Assembly (NCBI GenBank): GCA_022836615.1
Contig: MU405214.1
Span: forward strand, 1-64,000
Length of the DNA: 64,000 nt
Source: Annulohypoxylon bovei var. microspora
Lineage: Eukaryota; Ascomycota; Sordariomycetes; Xylariales; Hypoxylaceae
Direction of reading: 5' to 3'
The notes beneath the pieces were generated by a model, which saw only the letters and a program-made list of their open reading frames with translations, had not been told where the DNA came from and did no database searches. The translations under genes and the position numbers were made by a program. Shown piece by piece: positions 25,391-37,111 of the stretch (position 1 is the stretch's first letter; each line of letters begins with the position of its first letter).

Positions 25391-25946
25391 ATATATCCTT
25401 GAATCTTGGGCAGAGATGTCAAGGTGAGGTACTAAGCGACTAAAATCAACTTCATATTAACGATAGTTACCCCTTTTCCCACCGAAGTGTTTAAGGCTAT
25501 CGTCCTTGATTAAAGAAAGCAGCCTCGACTGATGTAGTAGAAATGTACAAGTAAAATCGGAGTTGCGCTTGCTATTAATTATCCAGTAAATGACATACAT
25601 ACATCACTACCTACACATGTAGCTAGTTACTCCTAACCTTATTTAGATGTAGATTGTAGACTTACTCTTTCCTAAGATGATGAAGTGCCTGCCACTGGCT
25701 GATTGTAAGTTCCTATAAACATCAAGAATGAAAGAGTTCCCGGCCCAACGAACCTACCTTATTATCTCATGGAATATCTATGAGTTGAACAACCAAAATG
25801 GCAGTTATTTCGAACGTCAACGTTGAAAATGTTCTCCTCATCTACTACCACCCCATCGTCCATTTTCTCTATTCCTTATGTATAATTAACCCTAAACAAC
25901 CAGAACCTACGCAAAATAAAACTTAAATGTAACATATCCCGGTGCA

Positions 25947-28034
25947 ATGTTTCAATTGCCCGTTTCAGGGCCCAATTTATTCCTTCGAGACGAAGAGATC
26001 ATTGCAGCGGGGTCCAAAGACTCCTACGTCTTCCCGTATAGTCTTGACGGAACCACCATGTCGGACAGTCAGCGAGAAACCCAGGCCGAGCCTGCTGAGA
26101 ATTGCGGCTGGCGAGGTGACAGCCCAGAGCCGCAGCTTGACGGCATCACTCATGATGAGCAGCTCCATCTTCGTCTACCTGATGATACCTGTAGCTGGCA
26201 CGGTGACCCTGCCGAACCGGAATTAGACGACCTTGCCCACCATTCCGAGGATAAGCAGACTCCTAAGCTATCGCCTAAATCTCAAAAGCCGTCGCATATC
26301 CACCCACAGTTATTAGCAGTTGAGCCGAGGCCATTGGACACTCCCCCAAAGAAAGAGAACCCCAAATCCCAGAAGAAGGCTCCAAAGGTGCCTCCCAAAG
26401 GTTTGCTCTATCCTCCTATGGAAGCCAAACGTTAGTTGACAGAATACAGAAAAACCTGCCGAAGCTCCACCGACTGGTTAGTCATATACTCTAGTTCTCT
26501 GGAGTGCTTGGACCTAGCTAATAATGATCTACAAGAAAAGTCACCTGAAGAGGAGCAACCACCAGAGGATGCAGATGAAACTCTACAAGAAAAGGTTACC
26601 CACGGAGTCCAGCAAGCACTCAACATCTTTCAAAATATCCTCAAATCTCCCGAACAGCTAGCCGAGCCGGAACCAAGCGAAGGTCAGAAGGCAGCTGCAA
26701 AAGAGGAAGATATTCTTTCGGAACCTCATGAAGCCCCTCCAGCCCCTCCTGTAGCTGAACCTCAGCCGACAAAAGGTAAGAAATCCAAAGAGGACAAGGA
26801 GAAGGCGAAGAAAGAGAAGGTAGAGGCAAAAAAGGCCGAGAAGGAGAAAAAGGTCCAGGAAAAGGTGGAAAAGAAAAGACTCAAGAAGGAGAAGGGGGAG
26901 GCGAAGAAGGAAGAGCGTCGTAAGAGCAAAGACAAGAAGAAGAACAAGGGGAAAGAAACCACCTCTCCTCCCCCAGAGCTACCCGCTGGTTCCCAAGACC
27001 TTGCTGCCGCCGAGCCCGATCCGCACCCTGGGTGTCATATATGTCAATATCCCGAAGAAGAGGCAACAATCGAGTTTTTGAAAAAATCGCTAGAGAGTTG
27101 GCAAGGCTTGCCCACTCTCGATGATCTCACTGCCACCGCAAAGAAATTGCTTGAGCCTGCCGATACACAGCAAACTGACCGGAGCACTTCTTGGAATGAA
27201 CAGGAGCTTATCGATCATGTCGTGGCGCACATCGACAGCCATATACACCAGTATTTTGACCTCGACTCCCCCGAAGGAGGAAATCAGGAAGTCGGTAAGG
27301 CCCCGCCCCTCAAGCCTAATCCCAATGCTGCGAGCAATGGAGAACCAGCTGCGTCTGGAAAGCAATTAGAGAATGGCGGCCCTACCAACCACGGCTTGGA
27401 TGGCAATAGAGACTGGCCTATGACCATTATGCAAGACCACATCCTTCGTAGCCTAGAGCCAATGTCTACTCCCGATGTCGCAACTACACAATCTCTTTTT
27501 CGAGATTATTCGCCTTGTAGAGTTCCAACGAGCCGTTGTGTCTCTCCGTGGTGCGAACAGCTCGGGTTCAGGGTAGATGATTCGCCCCCTTCTTTCGCAA
27601 AACGCAACGCATCATGGCTCAGGAGAGGGTAGGTTACCTATCTTTCCCATTCTAAAATCGCACCTGTTCTCTGTGAGTGTATAGCTGATATTATATACTG
27701 ACATGAAGTCGCTGCTAGATTTAATTCTAGCCCGAGCCGAATGAGAAGCGTCGCCACCCCTTCTTGCCTTCATGTCCCAGTTTGCTTACACGGGTTCCAC
27801 CACGAACCCGCCACGTACGCCTGTGTTCCAGTCTCATTAGTGCCGGCTCTTTGCCTCGAGTCACCTTGCTGCGGTCACAGTAGTTGTCACTACGTTTCCC
27901 CTATCATGACGCCCCTATCGGTTCCGCTCACACCATACCACTCGTTCACTTTCGGACCATCCAACCTTGCTGAAACTATTCCTAGTTCGCCTCGCAGAAG
28001 TTTTTCCGCAAACGAGGTACGAGCAATATATTAG
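25947..28034 (+). CDS. Lysine/glutamate-rich protein of unknown function
   Basis: My model has three exons: 25947-26430, 26518-27628, 27719-28034 (introns of 87 and 90 bp, both GT..AG and in phase); 636 residues. I do not recognise a family. Residues about 48-95 hold two degenerate copies of a repeat with the core CGWRGDSPEPQLDG / CSWHGDPAEPELDD. Residues about 245-320 are an almost uninterrupted Lys/Glu/Ala helix (KKSKEDKEKAKKEK and similar), probably a charged single helix or coiled coil, possibly nucleic-acid binding. A CHIC pair near 340 is followed by an ordered-looking segment (SLESWQGLPTLDDLTATAKKLL). The third exon encodes a Cys/His/Pro-rich tail. If either intron is not used, the protein ends early at 26435 or 27632. 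Exon structure is moderately certain and function unknown. Confidence 0.65.
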
Positions 28035-28509
28035 TGCCACGCAAGCCTAGAGCACAGGATCCGTATAAGCTCAATCAGACAGTATATGAAGCGTATGAAC
28101 CTAGAGACTGCGAGCGATAGTTAACCTGGAAAAGTAAGATGTGGTATTTCTTGGAGGGTAGGGGGATTGGGAAAGCTTGATGGACGTCTTGATACTTATA
28201 CATGCCCATAAGAATGTTTGGGAGGGCAATATGAGGAATGCGTTGCGGAATCACGAGATTGTCAGTATTACTCGCGTTGCTTCTGTCGAGACTAGAACTA
28301 GAACGGCAAATCAACCATTCCATCAATATCTTCTCATGCTTTTGTGACCCCGGCGTGATACCAGTTTCGAGAGCATCCATGGATTACTCATTAAAGCAGA
28401 CCAGACTCCCCAATCCTAACGCCACGATGTAGACAGTATCTAACGCCCCTTCTCTATGGCATAAGTCTTAGCCAGCTAAGAACTAGCCAACCCATCATCG
28501 TCATCATCA
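28035..28509. other. Convergent intergenic region
   Basis: About 475 bases between the 3' ends of the lysine-rich protein gene (+) and the ubiquitin hydrolase gene (-). Small ORFs only; a short CAT/TCA repeat at 28495-28512 overlaps the hydrolase stop codon. Confidence 0.5.
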
Positions 28510-29309
28510 TCACTCCAGAGACCCGGCCAGCGCAACGCAGCTAAACCGCATATCACCCCCGCCGCGCTCAAGGAATTTCAGCGGGCCCCACAGTAAAGCC
28601 TTCTCGGACAGCACGTCCTCGCTCTCCTCCAGCTTGCCGCGCGCGATCGGGCCCTTGCGGCGCCCGTCCAGCTCCCACAGCGTCCCGTCCTCCGTCTTCA
28701 CGAAGCACACGTAGTGCAGGTCCACGTCGTCTTGCGCGTCGGGCGCTGTGGTGGCGCCCTGGCTCGCGGCTTCCTGGTGCGCGGTCGCGAGCTCGGGGGT
28801 GCGCTCGAGGAGCGCGGAGCGCTGGGTCGGGGGGAGTGGGATCGAGGCGGTTATGAGGTTGTGGAGGGGCGTGTTGGGTTCTGTTGGTGGGTTAGTTAGG
28901 AGCTAAGAATAGAGAGAGGGAGGGGCTACGCACCAACGAAGCCCCGCGCGGGCCCGTTCGACACGGCGTGCAGCAGGCCCATCAGGCCGCACGCGTTGCG
29001 GATGGTCTGGCGGTACCAGAGCACGGGCTCGTCCTCGCCCTTGCCGGCGTACGCCTCGACGGCGGCGTCCTCGGCCAGCCGCGCCGACTCGTACGTGGCC
29101 GACACCGGGAAGACGAGGAGCAGGGCCAGCGCGGGCCGCGGCACGAAGGCGAGCAGCTCCGGCTCGGTGATCGAGTACACGTCGTGCACCTGCAGGGCCG
29201 GGCTCAGCCCCAGCTTGTGCAGCAGCGAGGTCATGAGCTCCGGGTTCGCTTCCAGAGGCACGAAGGCTAGCGAGCCGGGCGCTGGGTCGGGGTTTGTTAG
29301 TGCGGACAT
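28510..29309 (-). CDS. Ubiquitin carboxyl-terminal hydrolase, UCH (C12) family
   Basis: Two minus-strand exons (29309-28934 and 28880-28510, 53-bp intron) give 248 residues, the usual size for the UCH-L3/Yuh1 group. The cysteine protease triad is complete: oxyanion-hole Gln101 and nucleophile Cys107 in YRQTIRNACGLMGLLHA, His181 in DLHYVCFV, and Asp197 in LWELDGRR. The N-terminus (LEANPELMTSLLHKLGL) is typical. The enzyme removes small adducts or short extensions from the ubiquitin (or Nedd8) C-terminus in the cytosol and helps maintain free ubiquitin. The classic NACGTIGLLHA reads NACGLMGLLHA here, a conservative change. The coding region is very GC-rich and C/G-ending compared with its neighbours, which is why long open antisense frames appear on the plus strand. 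Confidence 0.95.
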
Positions 29310-29890
29310 GTTTTTTGGTGGTGCCGATAGTGTTTGTCTGATGGGTCGGGTGGTGTGTTTGTTCTGTTGGTTGACAAACTCAGTTTTCTTTACGCGTATG
29401 TAAATCGAACGCTCAGGTAGGTATTGGGTTGGTTGAACGAAAGTGGTCTCGTTGATGAGGTGTGAAAGGAAAGTAGAATATGTACTGCCCCGCTAGTGAC
29501 AGGGGCAGTGAAGGCAGCTAGCAGTATGACGCCATGCTCTAAGCTTCAGCTGACAGCTGCGGGAGCTTTGTCAGTGCTTATCGATAAGCACTCTGGTATC
29601 GATGCCAGTTCAAGAAGGCCATAGATTTCGATTTCACAAAGATTATTTAAATTTGGAGTTTGTCTAGAAATATATGATATTGTTTCCTCTATTGATCCTG
29701 ATATTTCCGGATATCCAGCTCTCGTCATATATCTCGTACCCGTACTGTCATAAGTATACATCTCCTAGTCATGCCACCCTAGACGCCAAACTCCAAGAAC
29801 TCAATCCCTAGATCGGGTTACATGTATAGATCACCTCTATCAAACCTTCCTTGCTGTCCCATGGCCCCCGACGTCTAAAAGATTACGCCC
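29310..29890. other. Intergenic region between two minus-strand genes
   Basis: About 580 bases: the 3' flank of the desaturase-like gene and the promoter of the ubiquitin hydrolase. It is AT-richer than either gene. No distinct element recognised. Confidence 0.5.
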
Positions 29891-30889
29891 TTAATCCGAG
29901 TTCTTCTTCCGGCTTTTGCGCACCCTCTTCAAACCGTCCATGCTATCCTGTACGATGCTACCCGCATCGCTCGCGGCCTTCTGCCCCCGCTCCTTAACCT
30001 GGTGCTTCTCGGCCTCGTCGTTGATATCCTCGACGACGTCCTTGCCTACGCTTGTACCACTAACCCAGTCCAGTAGCCCCCAAGCGCCAAAATTCCCGCG
30101 TCCCCCGCTGGCGTAGTGCGTCGCGGTGCGCTTGGCGATGCCGCCCATTATAATGCCTGGCACCATGCTGTAGCCGGACATGGACAGCATCTCCTCTAAC
30201 GTCGTTAGGATCGTGAATAGGAAGTAGGTAAGTAGATGCGGCTGGATGACCAAGGCCGGCAGATATACGGGTAGGGTGCGGTTGAGGAGTAACGGTAGTG
30301 GGTGGTCCGTGTAAAGCATGAGCGCAAACGGAGCGGCATTCTTGCGTGAGTGGGCGTATGCCTTATGTAGCCTTGCTATTCTACCGCGCGAATGCAGGAT
30401 ATATCGGTTGATGTAGTAGGTTATAACTTCGCGGGCGGTATATAGCATCCAAACATGCTTTACGATCTGCCAGGGTAGTGGCAGCCTCGTGCTTGTTTTG
30501 AAGAGCGGATGGCGCAATAGGGTTCCCGCACCTATCGAGATCCCGGCTTGCACGGCAGTGCTGAGTGCGAGGTTGAATATGGCGAGTAAAACCTGCCGAA
30601 ACAAGGCGGCGGCATTCCGCCGAGGCAGAGACGCGGAGCCGTAGAGTTTGATGGACTCCGCTAGGCTGGGGAGCAGTGTGTCGAATATTAGGAAGAAGAG
30701 CGATGGCACTAGCCAAAATACTATGCGCACTGCTAGAGTACCAACTAACTCGATCTTCAAAGGCGAATGCGATAGAACGAGAGTCGTCCATGTCATATAA
30801 AAGAATAGTAGATTCATAGAGCCCGACCACGAGGTAAAAACGGGGCCACCGAAGTACGAGACGATCGGAAGGGAAAGAAGAAGATCCAT
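29891..30889 (-). CDS. Sterol desaturase/fatty acid hydroxylase-like membrane protein, histidine boxes degenerate
   Basis: Single exon, 332 residues from the first in-frame ATG (30889, MDLLLSLPIVSYFGGPVF); the frame continues upstream without an ATG. It has about four to five hydrophobic segments and the layout of the ERG3/methylsterol-oxidase superfamily, including the late signature GNFGAWGLLDWVSGT. The di-iron ligands look lost: the place of an HRxxH box reads NRYILH, the HKxHH box reads HKAYAH, and the final HxxHH box reads THYASGGRGNF. The family normally hydroxylates or desaturates sterols or fatty acids in the ER using these histidines, so this copy may be a catalytically dead relative with a structural or regulatory role. 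The C-terminus is Lys/Arg-rich (KRVRKSRKKNSD). Family assignment is fairly sure; inactivity is inference. Confidence 0.75.
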   Translation of the reverse strand: MDLLLSLPIVSYFGGPVFTSWSGSMNLLFFYMTWTTLVLSHSPLKIELVGTLAVRIVFWLVPSLFFLIFDTLLPSLAESIKLYGSASLPRRNAAALFRQVLLAIFNLALSTAVQAGISIGAGTLLRHPLFKTSTRLPLPWQIVKHVWMLYTAREVITYYINRYILHSRGRIARLHKAYAHSRKNAAPFALMLYTDHPLPLLLNRTLPVYLPALVIQPHLLTYFLFTILTTLEEMLSMSGYSMVPGIIMGGIAKRTATHYASGGRGNFGAWGLLDWVSGTSVGKDVVEDINDEAEKHQVKERGQKAASDAGSIVQDSMDGLKRVRKSRKKNSD

Positions 30890-33800
30890 ATTGTCGATAT
30901 TAGCGTTCGTCAAAACCAAGTATGATAGTAGAAAAAGTATATGATATTTCGGCACGTATACTTGGTCTTTCAAGTATAATCAAGAATTTGGGTCGTTCAT
31001 GTAACGGCAAAGTTACTTGTGTAAGGAAAACCGTTCATACATAACATCTGTTTCTCGATGTCTTGGGCCTCACCTTGAATTTTTGATCTGGTGTGCGCCA
31101 CATGTCGAACAGCTAAATAGTGACGTATGTCGTGTTGTCATCGATATCCGGGTACTTAATTGGCTGCGCTGTAGGTTAAATCCCGTCTCCCTGTCAGGCT
31201 CTACTCTAGCTGTCAAAGTCGGGTAGGGGGCCGAAATTTGGTCTTTGGGAAATCTGAAGTCCGAGCTGCGGGGCATCTACGGGATTTGCTTAGCTAAGAG
31301 CTAAGATGCCCAGGTTAGGGGGTTAGGGGTTAAGGTGCGGAATATGGTGCCTCGGAATGCCTGTAACAAATTGGAGATTCGAATGAGCGATGGGATTCTT
31401 GCACGGTCGAGTGAAGTTGAATCTCTCATCTGGGAAGTCTTTGCCGCCACGTGCAGATGCCACATAAGATTCATAAGATTCATCACAGAGATGTCAATAC
31501 CATTCCTTGCCAATGACGAATCATAGTAGAAAGAAGCCCGGTGTGTTGCGACGCTATCATCTCGCAAAAATGTGACGACGCTATTCTTGACATGGACCCC
31601 ACGGCTCTCTATGTACATACATAGAATTCGAAGAAAAACGGCGTGACAGCTGACTACGTGGCCTAGTCTCATTTATCAACTTTCTAGACCCCAATCTGTC
31701 TTTCAAACTCAGCTTTCAATCTTGTTTAAAAGTCTAGCCACCTGATGGTGAGCTTGGGCTTTTCCAAACAGTTCTGTCGAATCGCTATTTTGAACATGGC
31801 TTCATAGAAAACCCCTGTCATTCGAGAAGGCACTTACATAGCGTGGCTGGTATTGGTCGGGTTTAAAAGCCCTAGCACCCAGGCAGTCAGGACGAGCCAT
31901 CGGTTCATTGTCAAAAAAAGGAATCATGATTAGATCGATACCCCTCAAAGGCTTCCGCATCTGCTAAATCTGTCATTCACGTAGCGTCCGCAGCTTCTTA
32001 TCCTTCTCGGCGCATTAATGCATGTAAATTGGAAGTTCCGTGCGGCTCTTTTGCGCCGAGTAGACAGTCTAGGGGGAAGAACCCAGACTAGGTTATTGTA
32101 CGAATAATTTCCGGTCCATTGATGATCGCCTTGGTGAGATCAAAAGAATCAACAAAATCATTCATTCTTGCCAATTCTGGCAAACGTATTCGGTAAAATC
32201 GTCGGCCATAGTGCTCGTTATGGAGACAAGAATCGATTGATATACGATGTGGACTGACACATCGCCTATGAAATCCTGCAGGTTTAAACTGTTACATATG
32301 CGTATGCGTACGTGTGTAAGTGGTCAGTTGAAGGCAGGTAGAAGCGAGGCGAAGCTTAGCCTCGGAGTTTTGAGAAAGCAACTTGGATCATCCATGGATG
32401 CTTCTTGATGATATATGTTTGTTCGAATTGTTTATTCGCAAGTTAATAGGAAAATTGAGTAGAAAAGAAAAATACGGAGACAACACGAGTGTGTAAACTT
32501 AAATAACACTCAAAATCTAACAATTGATTCGCAGCGCTCCTGCTATTGCACCCCACCAATGAGAATGATCAATTCATCTTTCTCCACAACCCCACGTTCC
32601 CTAAATTCAAATCCAAAGGCAATTGCAGTTGATCTTCGTCACTGTTTCCGACGCCACTAATTTATATTCTCGACAAATCTAATTTCCATCCATCATCATT
32701 CTTTTTTCTTTTGAACCTTGTCAGCTTATGTGAATCTGCTCTTTCGTCTCTTTCTGTCATTTCCACGTAGCAATCGACTCACGCCATATGTTTCCGAGAA
32801 GAGCAACTTCAACGGTACGGCTTACTTCTTATCCCTCTTCTCGCTTACCACCATTGGTAGTATGAATAAACGTTGGCCGTTATGGCTGCAACATACCTTA
32901 ATCGGGTACTACTCAACATACATATCTTGAAACGAAAGCGCATACAATATGTATATATGTTTCAATATATTCGTATCCAACGTTTCAATATCTTCTGCAG
33001 TTTATATTTGTTGAACATTTTACTTCACCGAAAATCCGACAAACGAAGTCCTTTTCAGGGGAATGCTAACTCTAATGATTGGACAGCCCAAGACTCGCGT
33101 TAATCTCAATTGGGCAGAGCCTCTTGAGCATTTCCACCAGTGGAGCAAATAGTTCAGCAAAGAAATATGTCGATCTGGGAATAAACCGGGTTCAAGATTA
33201 TTAAGACCAGCGCGCGTTTTCTGGTATAACTATTTGACTACCTGTCATTTCGTGAAGAAGAAAAAGCAAAGCAAAGCAAAATGCTACAAAGGGAGCTTAG
33301 GAATGAATGGCTAATAACGTTGAAACCTTTGCCGTTGTTGATATCTGAAGTCTTATACCTGTGTACCGGGGTACATATGGATGTAAGTACTTCTAACATG
33401 TATCACCCGCAACCCGCAGAAACTGCAGGCAGTGCCAGGCACATGCATCATACAGGGGTCACCTCAAAGAATACCTGCAATATGTATCGCTATTATTGCA
33501 GCAGGAGAGACTAGAACTGGGCCATGACTGCACAGACTTTCCGAATCAGAATCTAGAAAGTTAAACCGCCACACACAGGACGTACACAGCACACACCAAA
33601 GGCTGTTATCGTGCAACCCGTGCAATCCTGTACCTAATTGGACCTACCTTGCCTGTCTTGTTCGCTCCGTCCAATAATAATAATATGCCTAATAATTCGA
33701 TCGCCCGAGATTCCCACTTACATTTCCCCTGAGTTAAAACTCTCTGTTCAGAACAACTCTAATTTTTTTTTCCTGTTCTACTTTCTGGAAATTGCAAACC

Positions 33801-34395
33801 CAAGACTGGTTTTATTTTTTTTCATCAATACGAATTGACACAAATCTTTCTTCATTCTTTAGGCAGAGTTCACAATCTTCCACGAAACTCGACCTCCACA
33901 TATCCCTCGATTTATCCAGTACCTCTTCCCTGTTCTACTACTACATACACTACATACGAACATAGTAATGTACGTGCGAGTCAGATCTTCGAGACAACCA
34001 GTAAACCTGCCCCAGTTGCGTTAGTATATTGGCAGTCAGGCAATTTACTGTTACAAGGCCCCGGTCTCTAAGCGCCTTTTTCATGTTCCAATTCTAGGAC
34101 CTGCATCAAGTGTGTCTCGGTATTGATCTGTTGACCCAACTTCCTGCATCCGCATCCCGTCATCCCTATCGAGTCTGCCATTCCCTTCCCTTGAACCTCC
34201 ACATTTTCTGCTGCATCATCTACCGGTTTGGAGCTGTACTCGCCGTACTGGTCGTACACCGCTCCCCGTCCGGCTGCAGCAAACAAGACATAGGCAGGTA
34301 AGACCAGACGCAATTAGGCAAAACATTCTCAGCCCCATTTCTTCAGTTGCCAGTCTTCGATACATTACTATCTCCTTGCTTTCCTTGCGCCTGCC
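30890..34395. other. 3.5-kb divergent intergenic region
   Basis: Separates the desaturase-like gene (-) from the alpha/beta-hydrolase gene (+). ORFs up to about 120 codons are present without recognisable content. From about 33,600 to 34,390 the plus strand is pyrimidine-rich with T-runs, suggesting a long 5' leader, possibly with an intron, for the hydrolase gene. No repeat or RNA gene identified. Confidence 0.55.
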
Positions 34396-37111
34396 ATGGA
34401 CTACTCCGCGGCGTCTAACAAATCAACCGCCGGAAGCCAACTACCCCCTATTCCTCGGCAGACACGCCAACAATCCCGCAGGAAGGTCATTGATCCTTCC
34501 ATGCACCTTCATCTGCGCGACGACGACAAAGATCGCGCCGGTATACCTCCAGCCTCTCCCGAAGTAATATCATCTTTAATTACAAGTTTATCCGTCATCT
34601 CAAAACCGGCGAAGAAACATTTCGAGGGCCAAAGTTTGTCTCTACCGAACTCGCCGAACTCACCGCGACAGGGTAGTTTTGGCGTCGAGTACGGCACCTT
34701 CAATCACAAACTCGGCAGACTACAGGAAGAAGAGCTTGATCTCGACGAATTAGCCGCTAGTCCTCCCACGATTCGGACCGCGAAACCACCGTCCGGCTTT
34801 TCCCCGTTAACCGCTCCCAAGTCACCACGTCGCGAGCCGTCAGGCGGACTGAAGTCTCTCCTGCGCAGTTCATCTAGGCCATCATCGAAGGGCTCTCTTT
34901 CGTCGCACGATGATACACGAAGTATCGGGAACCTTTCGGTCGAACGTGGGGTACCACCAACCCCCGAGTTGCGTAAACAGCGATCGCACGACAGCTGGGG
35001 GAGGAAGCAATCTCGCAGTCACAAGGGTTTGATGTACATGAGTTCGAAAGAAAGATTGCGTGCTAGTGACTCGGAAAAGAAGCGAACAAGCTCGGGGTCA
35101 ATTGGTGGCAAATCTAATAGCTTGGGCGGCGTATCACCCAGGCCTGATACTATTCTCGCCGAGACCCCAATTCGCGAAGAACCGAGTGATTCACCCGCAA
35201 AAGAAAATATGCACGACCTTAGCCCATCATCCATTGATTTCGATTCGAGCTTCCAGCGGCCGATTCCTGCACGCGACTCCTCCCTGCGCAAGACGGGAAC
35301 GAATGCAAAGAGGTCATCGCATAGGTCTTCGCGAGGGAAGAGAGAAAGCGATAACGGGCTCGCCGATACTATCCCGGAGGACTCGGAACATACTCGTTCG
35401 CGTGACCCTTCTAACACGAGGAGACGACACACAAGTCGCGCGAACTCGGAAGCTGACACGAGGAAGAGGAGAGACGATCCTCTACCAGAAATGCCACCCT
35501 CTGCAAGAGCGAACGTGTCCTCTGCCAAGAGGAGCCAGGAAAACAATTATGCGCATAAACGCTCAGGATCATATTCGACCGATGCGAATGGATTTGAGGA
35601 CGGCGCTCCATTTCCGGCGGTATCACAGAGTAGGAGGCGCAGCGCGCACAGTACCGACCGTAAAAGATCGGGGCGCACGACTCCGGACCCGGGCGATATC
35701 ATCAAACCTAAGCGAAGCAGTTCGCGACTGAAGCGCCTCTCGGCGGGACCTAAGAGCCCTGAAATTGATAGGAGGAATGAGGCCACTACCCCCGAGCCTA
35801 TAATTGGTTACGAGCGACCTGCAAGTGCCGATTCTATTGACGATGCTGTCGAGTCTTATCTTTGCTCGCCGAGGCTATCGCAAAAAATCCGGCACCCACA
35901 GACAGGTCGTATGATATCGTTTTCCGAAGTCGGCGACGCTGAAGGCTCGGCCGTGTTCTGCTGTGTTGGCATGGGTCTGACTAGGTACATCACTGCGTTC
36001 TATGACGAGCTGGCGTTGACGCTCAAATTGCGACTTATCACCCCTGATCGGCCTGGTGTTGGTGATAGTGAGGCTTATGCTGACGGGACTGCAACACCCC
36101 TTAGCTGGCCCGGTACGTCTATTCTCGTTAATGGTAATTATATATGGATACTAATGAATCACAGATGACGTCTATGCGATCTGTCAAGCGCTCAAGATTA
36201 CCAAGTTTTCCATTCTTGCCCATTCTGCTGGAGCAATATACGCTCTTGCTACTGCGCTTCGTATGCCACAACACATTCGTGGTCGCATCCACCTTCTAGC
36301 TCCCTGGATCCCTCCATCTCAGATGAACGTATTCGGTACATCACAGGCTTTGCCCCCTACTAATGCAATTCCTACATCCCAGCGAATTCTCCGGGCCTTA
36401 CCAACTCCTTTCCTCAAAGCAGCAAATAGTTCTTTCATGACGGCCACCAGCAGTTCAATTACCAGCTCGTTGCCCAAGAACAGTCCCAGGCGAGGAAAAC
36501 GGAAATCTTCTGCCCCCTCTGCACGTGATTCGACCGCAGCAAATCGCCGAGACATCACGCCTATCTTAGATAAAGAGAATATGATACAGGAAGGTCCAGA
36601 TGGAAAAGGCTTACCGCCCTCTGTCAGCGAAAATATGGACCGGTATCGTCCCGCCGACAATGAGTTCAACCCCCAGTCCTCTATCCTCGAAGCTGCTGCC
36701 GACGCGATGGCGGATAAAGAAAGGCAGATGACGTATGATACGCGACTTACCCATGCAATTTGGGAGCTTGCTACCACTGGCGCAAATCCCGCCGTGGATT
36801 TGCTTGTATGCCTAGAGCGTAGGCACACAATTGGATTTCGTTATGTAGATATTACACGCCCGGTTGTTATTCAACACGGCAGCAGAGATACTCGCGTGCC
36901 GGTCGAAAACGTCAAGTGGCTTGGGAAGACTATGCGGCGATGCGAGGTTCGGGTACTCGAGGGCGAGGGGCATGGGTTGATGGCTAGTGCTTCGGTGATG
37001 GGCTCGGTATTGATGGAAATAAGTAAAGAGTGGGAGGATTGGATGGCGCTCACGAATTCAAACAGGCGAACGGACGAGCGAGGCAGGAGTGTACGAGCAG
37101 GTGCGCGATAA
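34396..37111 (+). CDS. Alpha/beta-hydrolase with a 520-residue disordered N-terminus
   Basis: Two exons (34396-36112 and 36165-37111, 52-bp intron) give 887 residues. Residues 1 to about 520 are low-complexity and rich in Ser, Arg and Pro, with many potential phosphosites (SSSRPSSKGSLSS). The hydrolase fold follows: a beta strand with FCCVGMGLTRY near 530, ITPDRPGVGDS near 555, nucleophile Ser near 592 in LAHSAGAIYA, acid Asp near 814 in QHGSRDTRVPVENV, and His near 841 in EGEGHGLMAS. A complete Ser-Asp-His triad suggests an active esterase, lipase or peptidase; the substrate cannot be read from sequence. A second disordered insertion lies between strand 6 and the lid (about 650-740). The long tail suggests regulation by phosphorylation or localisation to a structure rather than a simple metabolic enzyme. 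Confidence 0.85.

Larger units (their letters stand above)
21592..25946. other. 4.3-kb gene-free divergent intergenic region
   Basis: The longest gene-free stretch in the window. ORFs here are under about 110 codons, show no domains, and I could not splice them into a longer frame. The part next to 21592 is the pyrimidine-rich promoter (on the minus strand) of the disordered-protein gene. The rest holds palindromes at 23652-23663, 24194-24203, 24614-24623 and 24621-24632, a small hairpin followed by T's at 23413-23434, and a TA/GA microsatellite near 25360-25390. No transposase or reverse transcriptase motif was seen. Confidence 0.6.
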
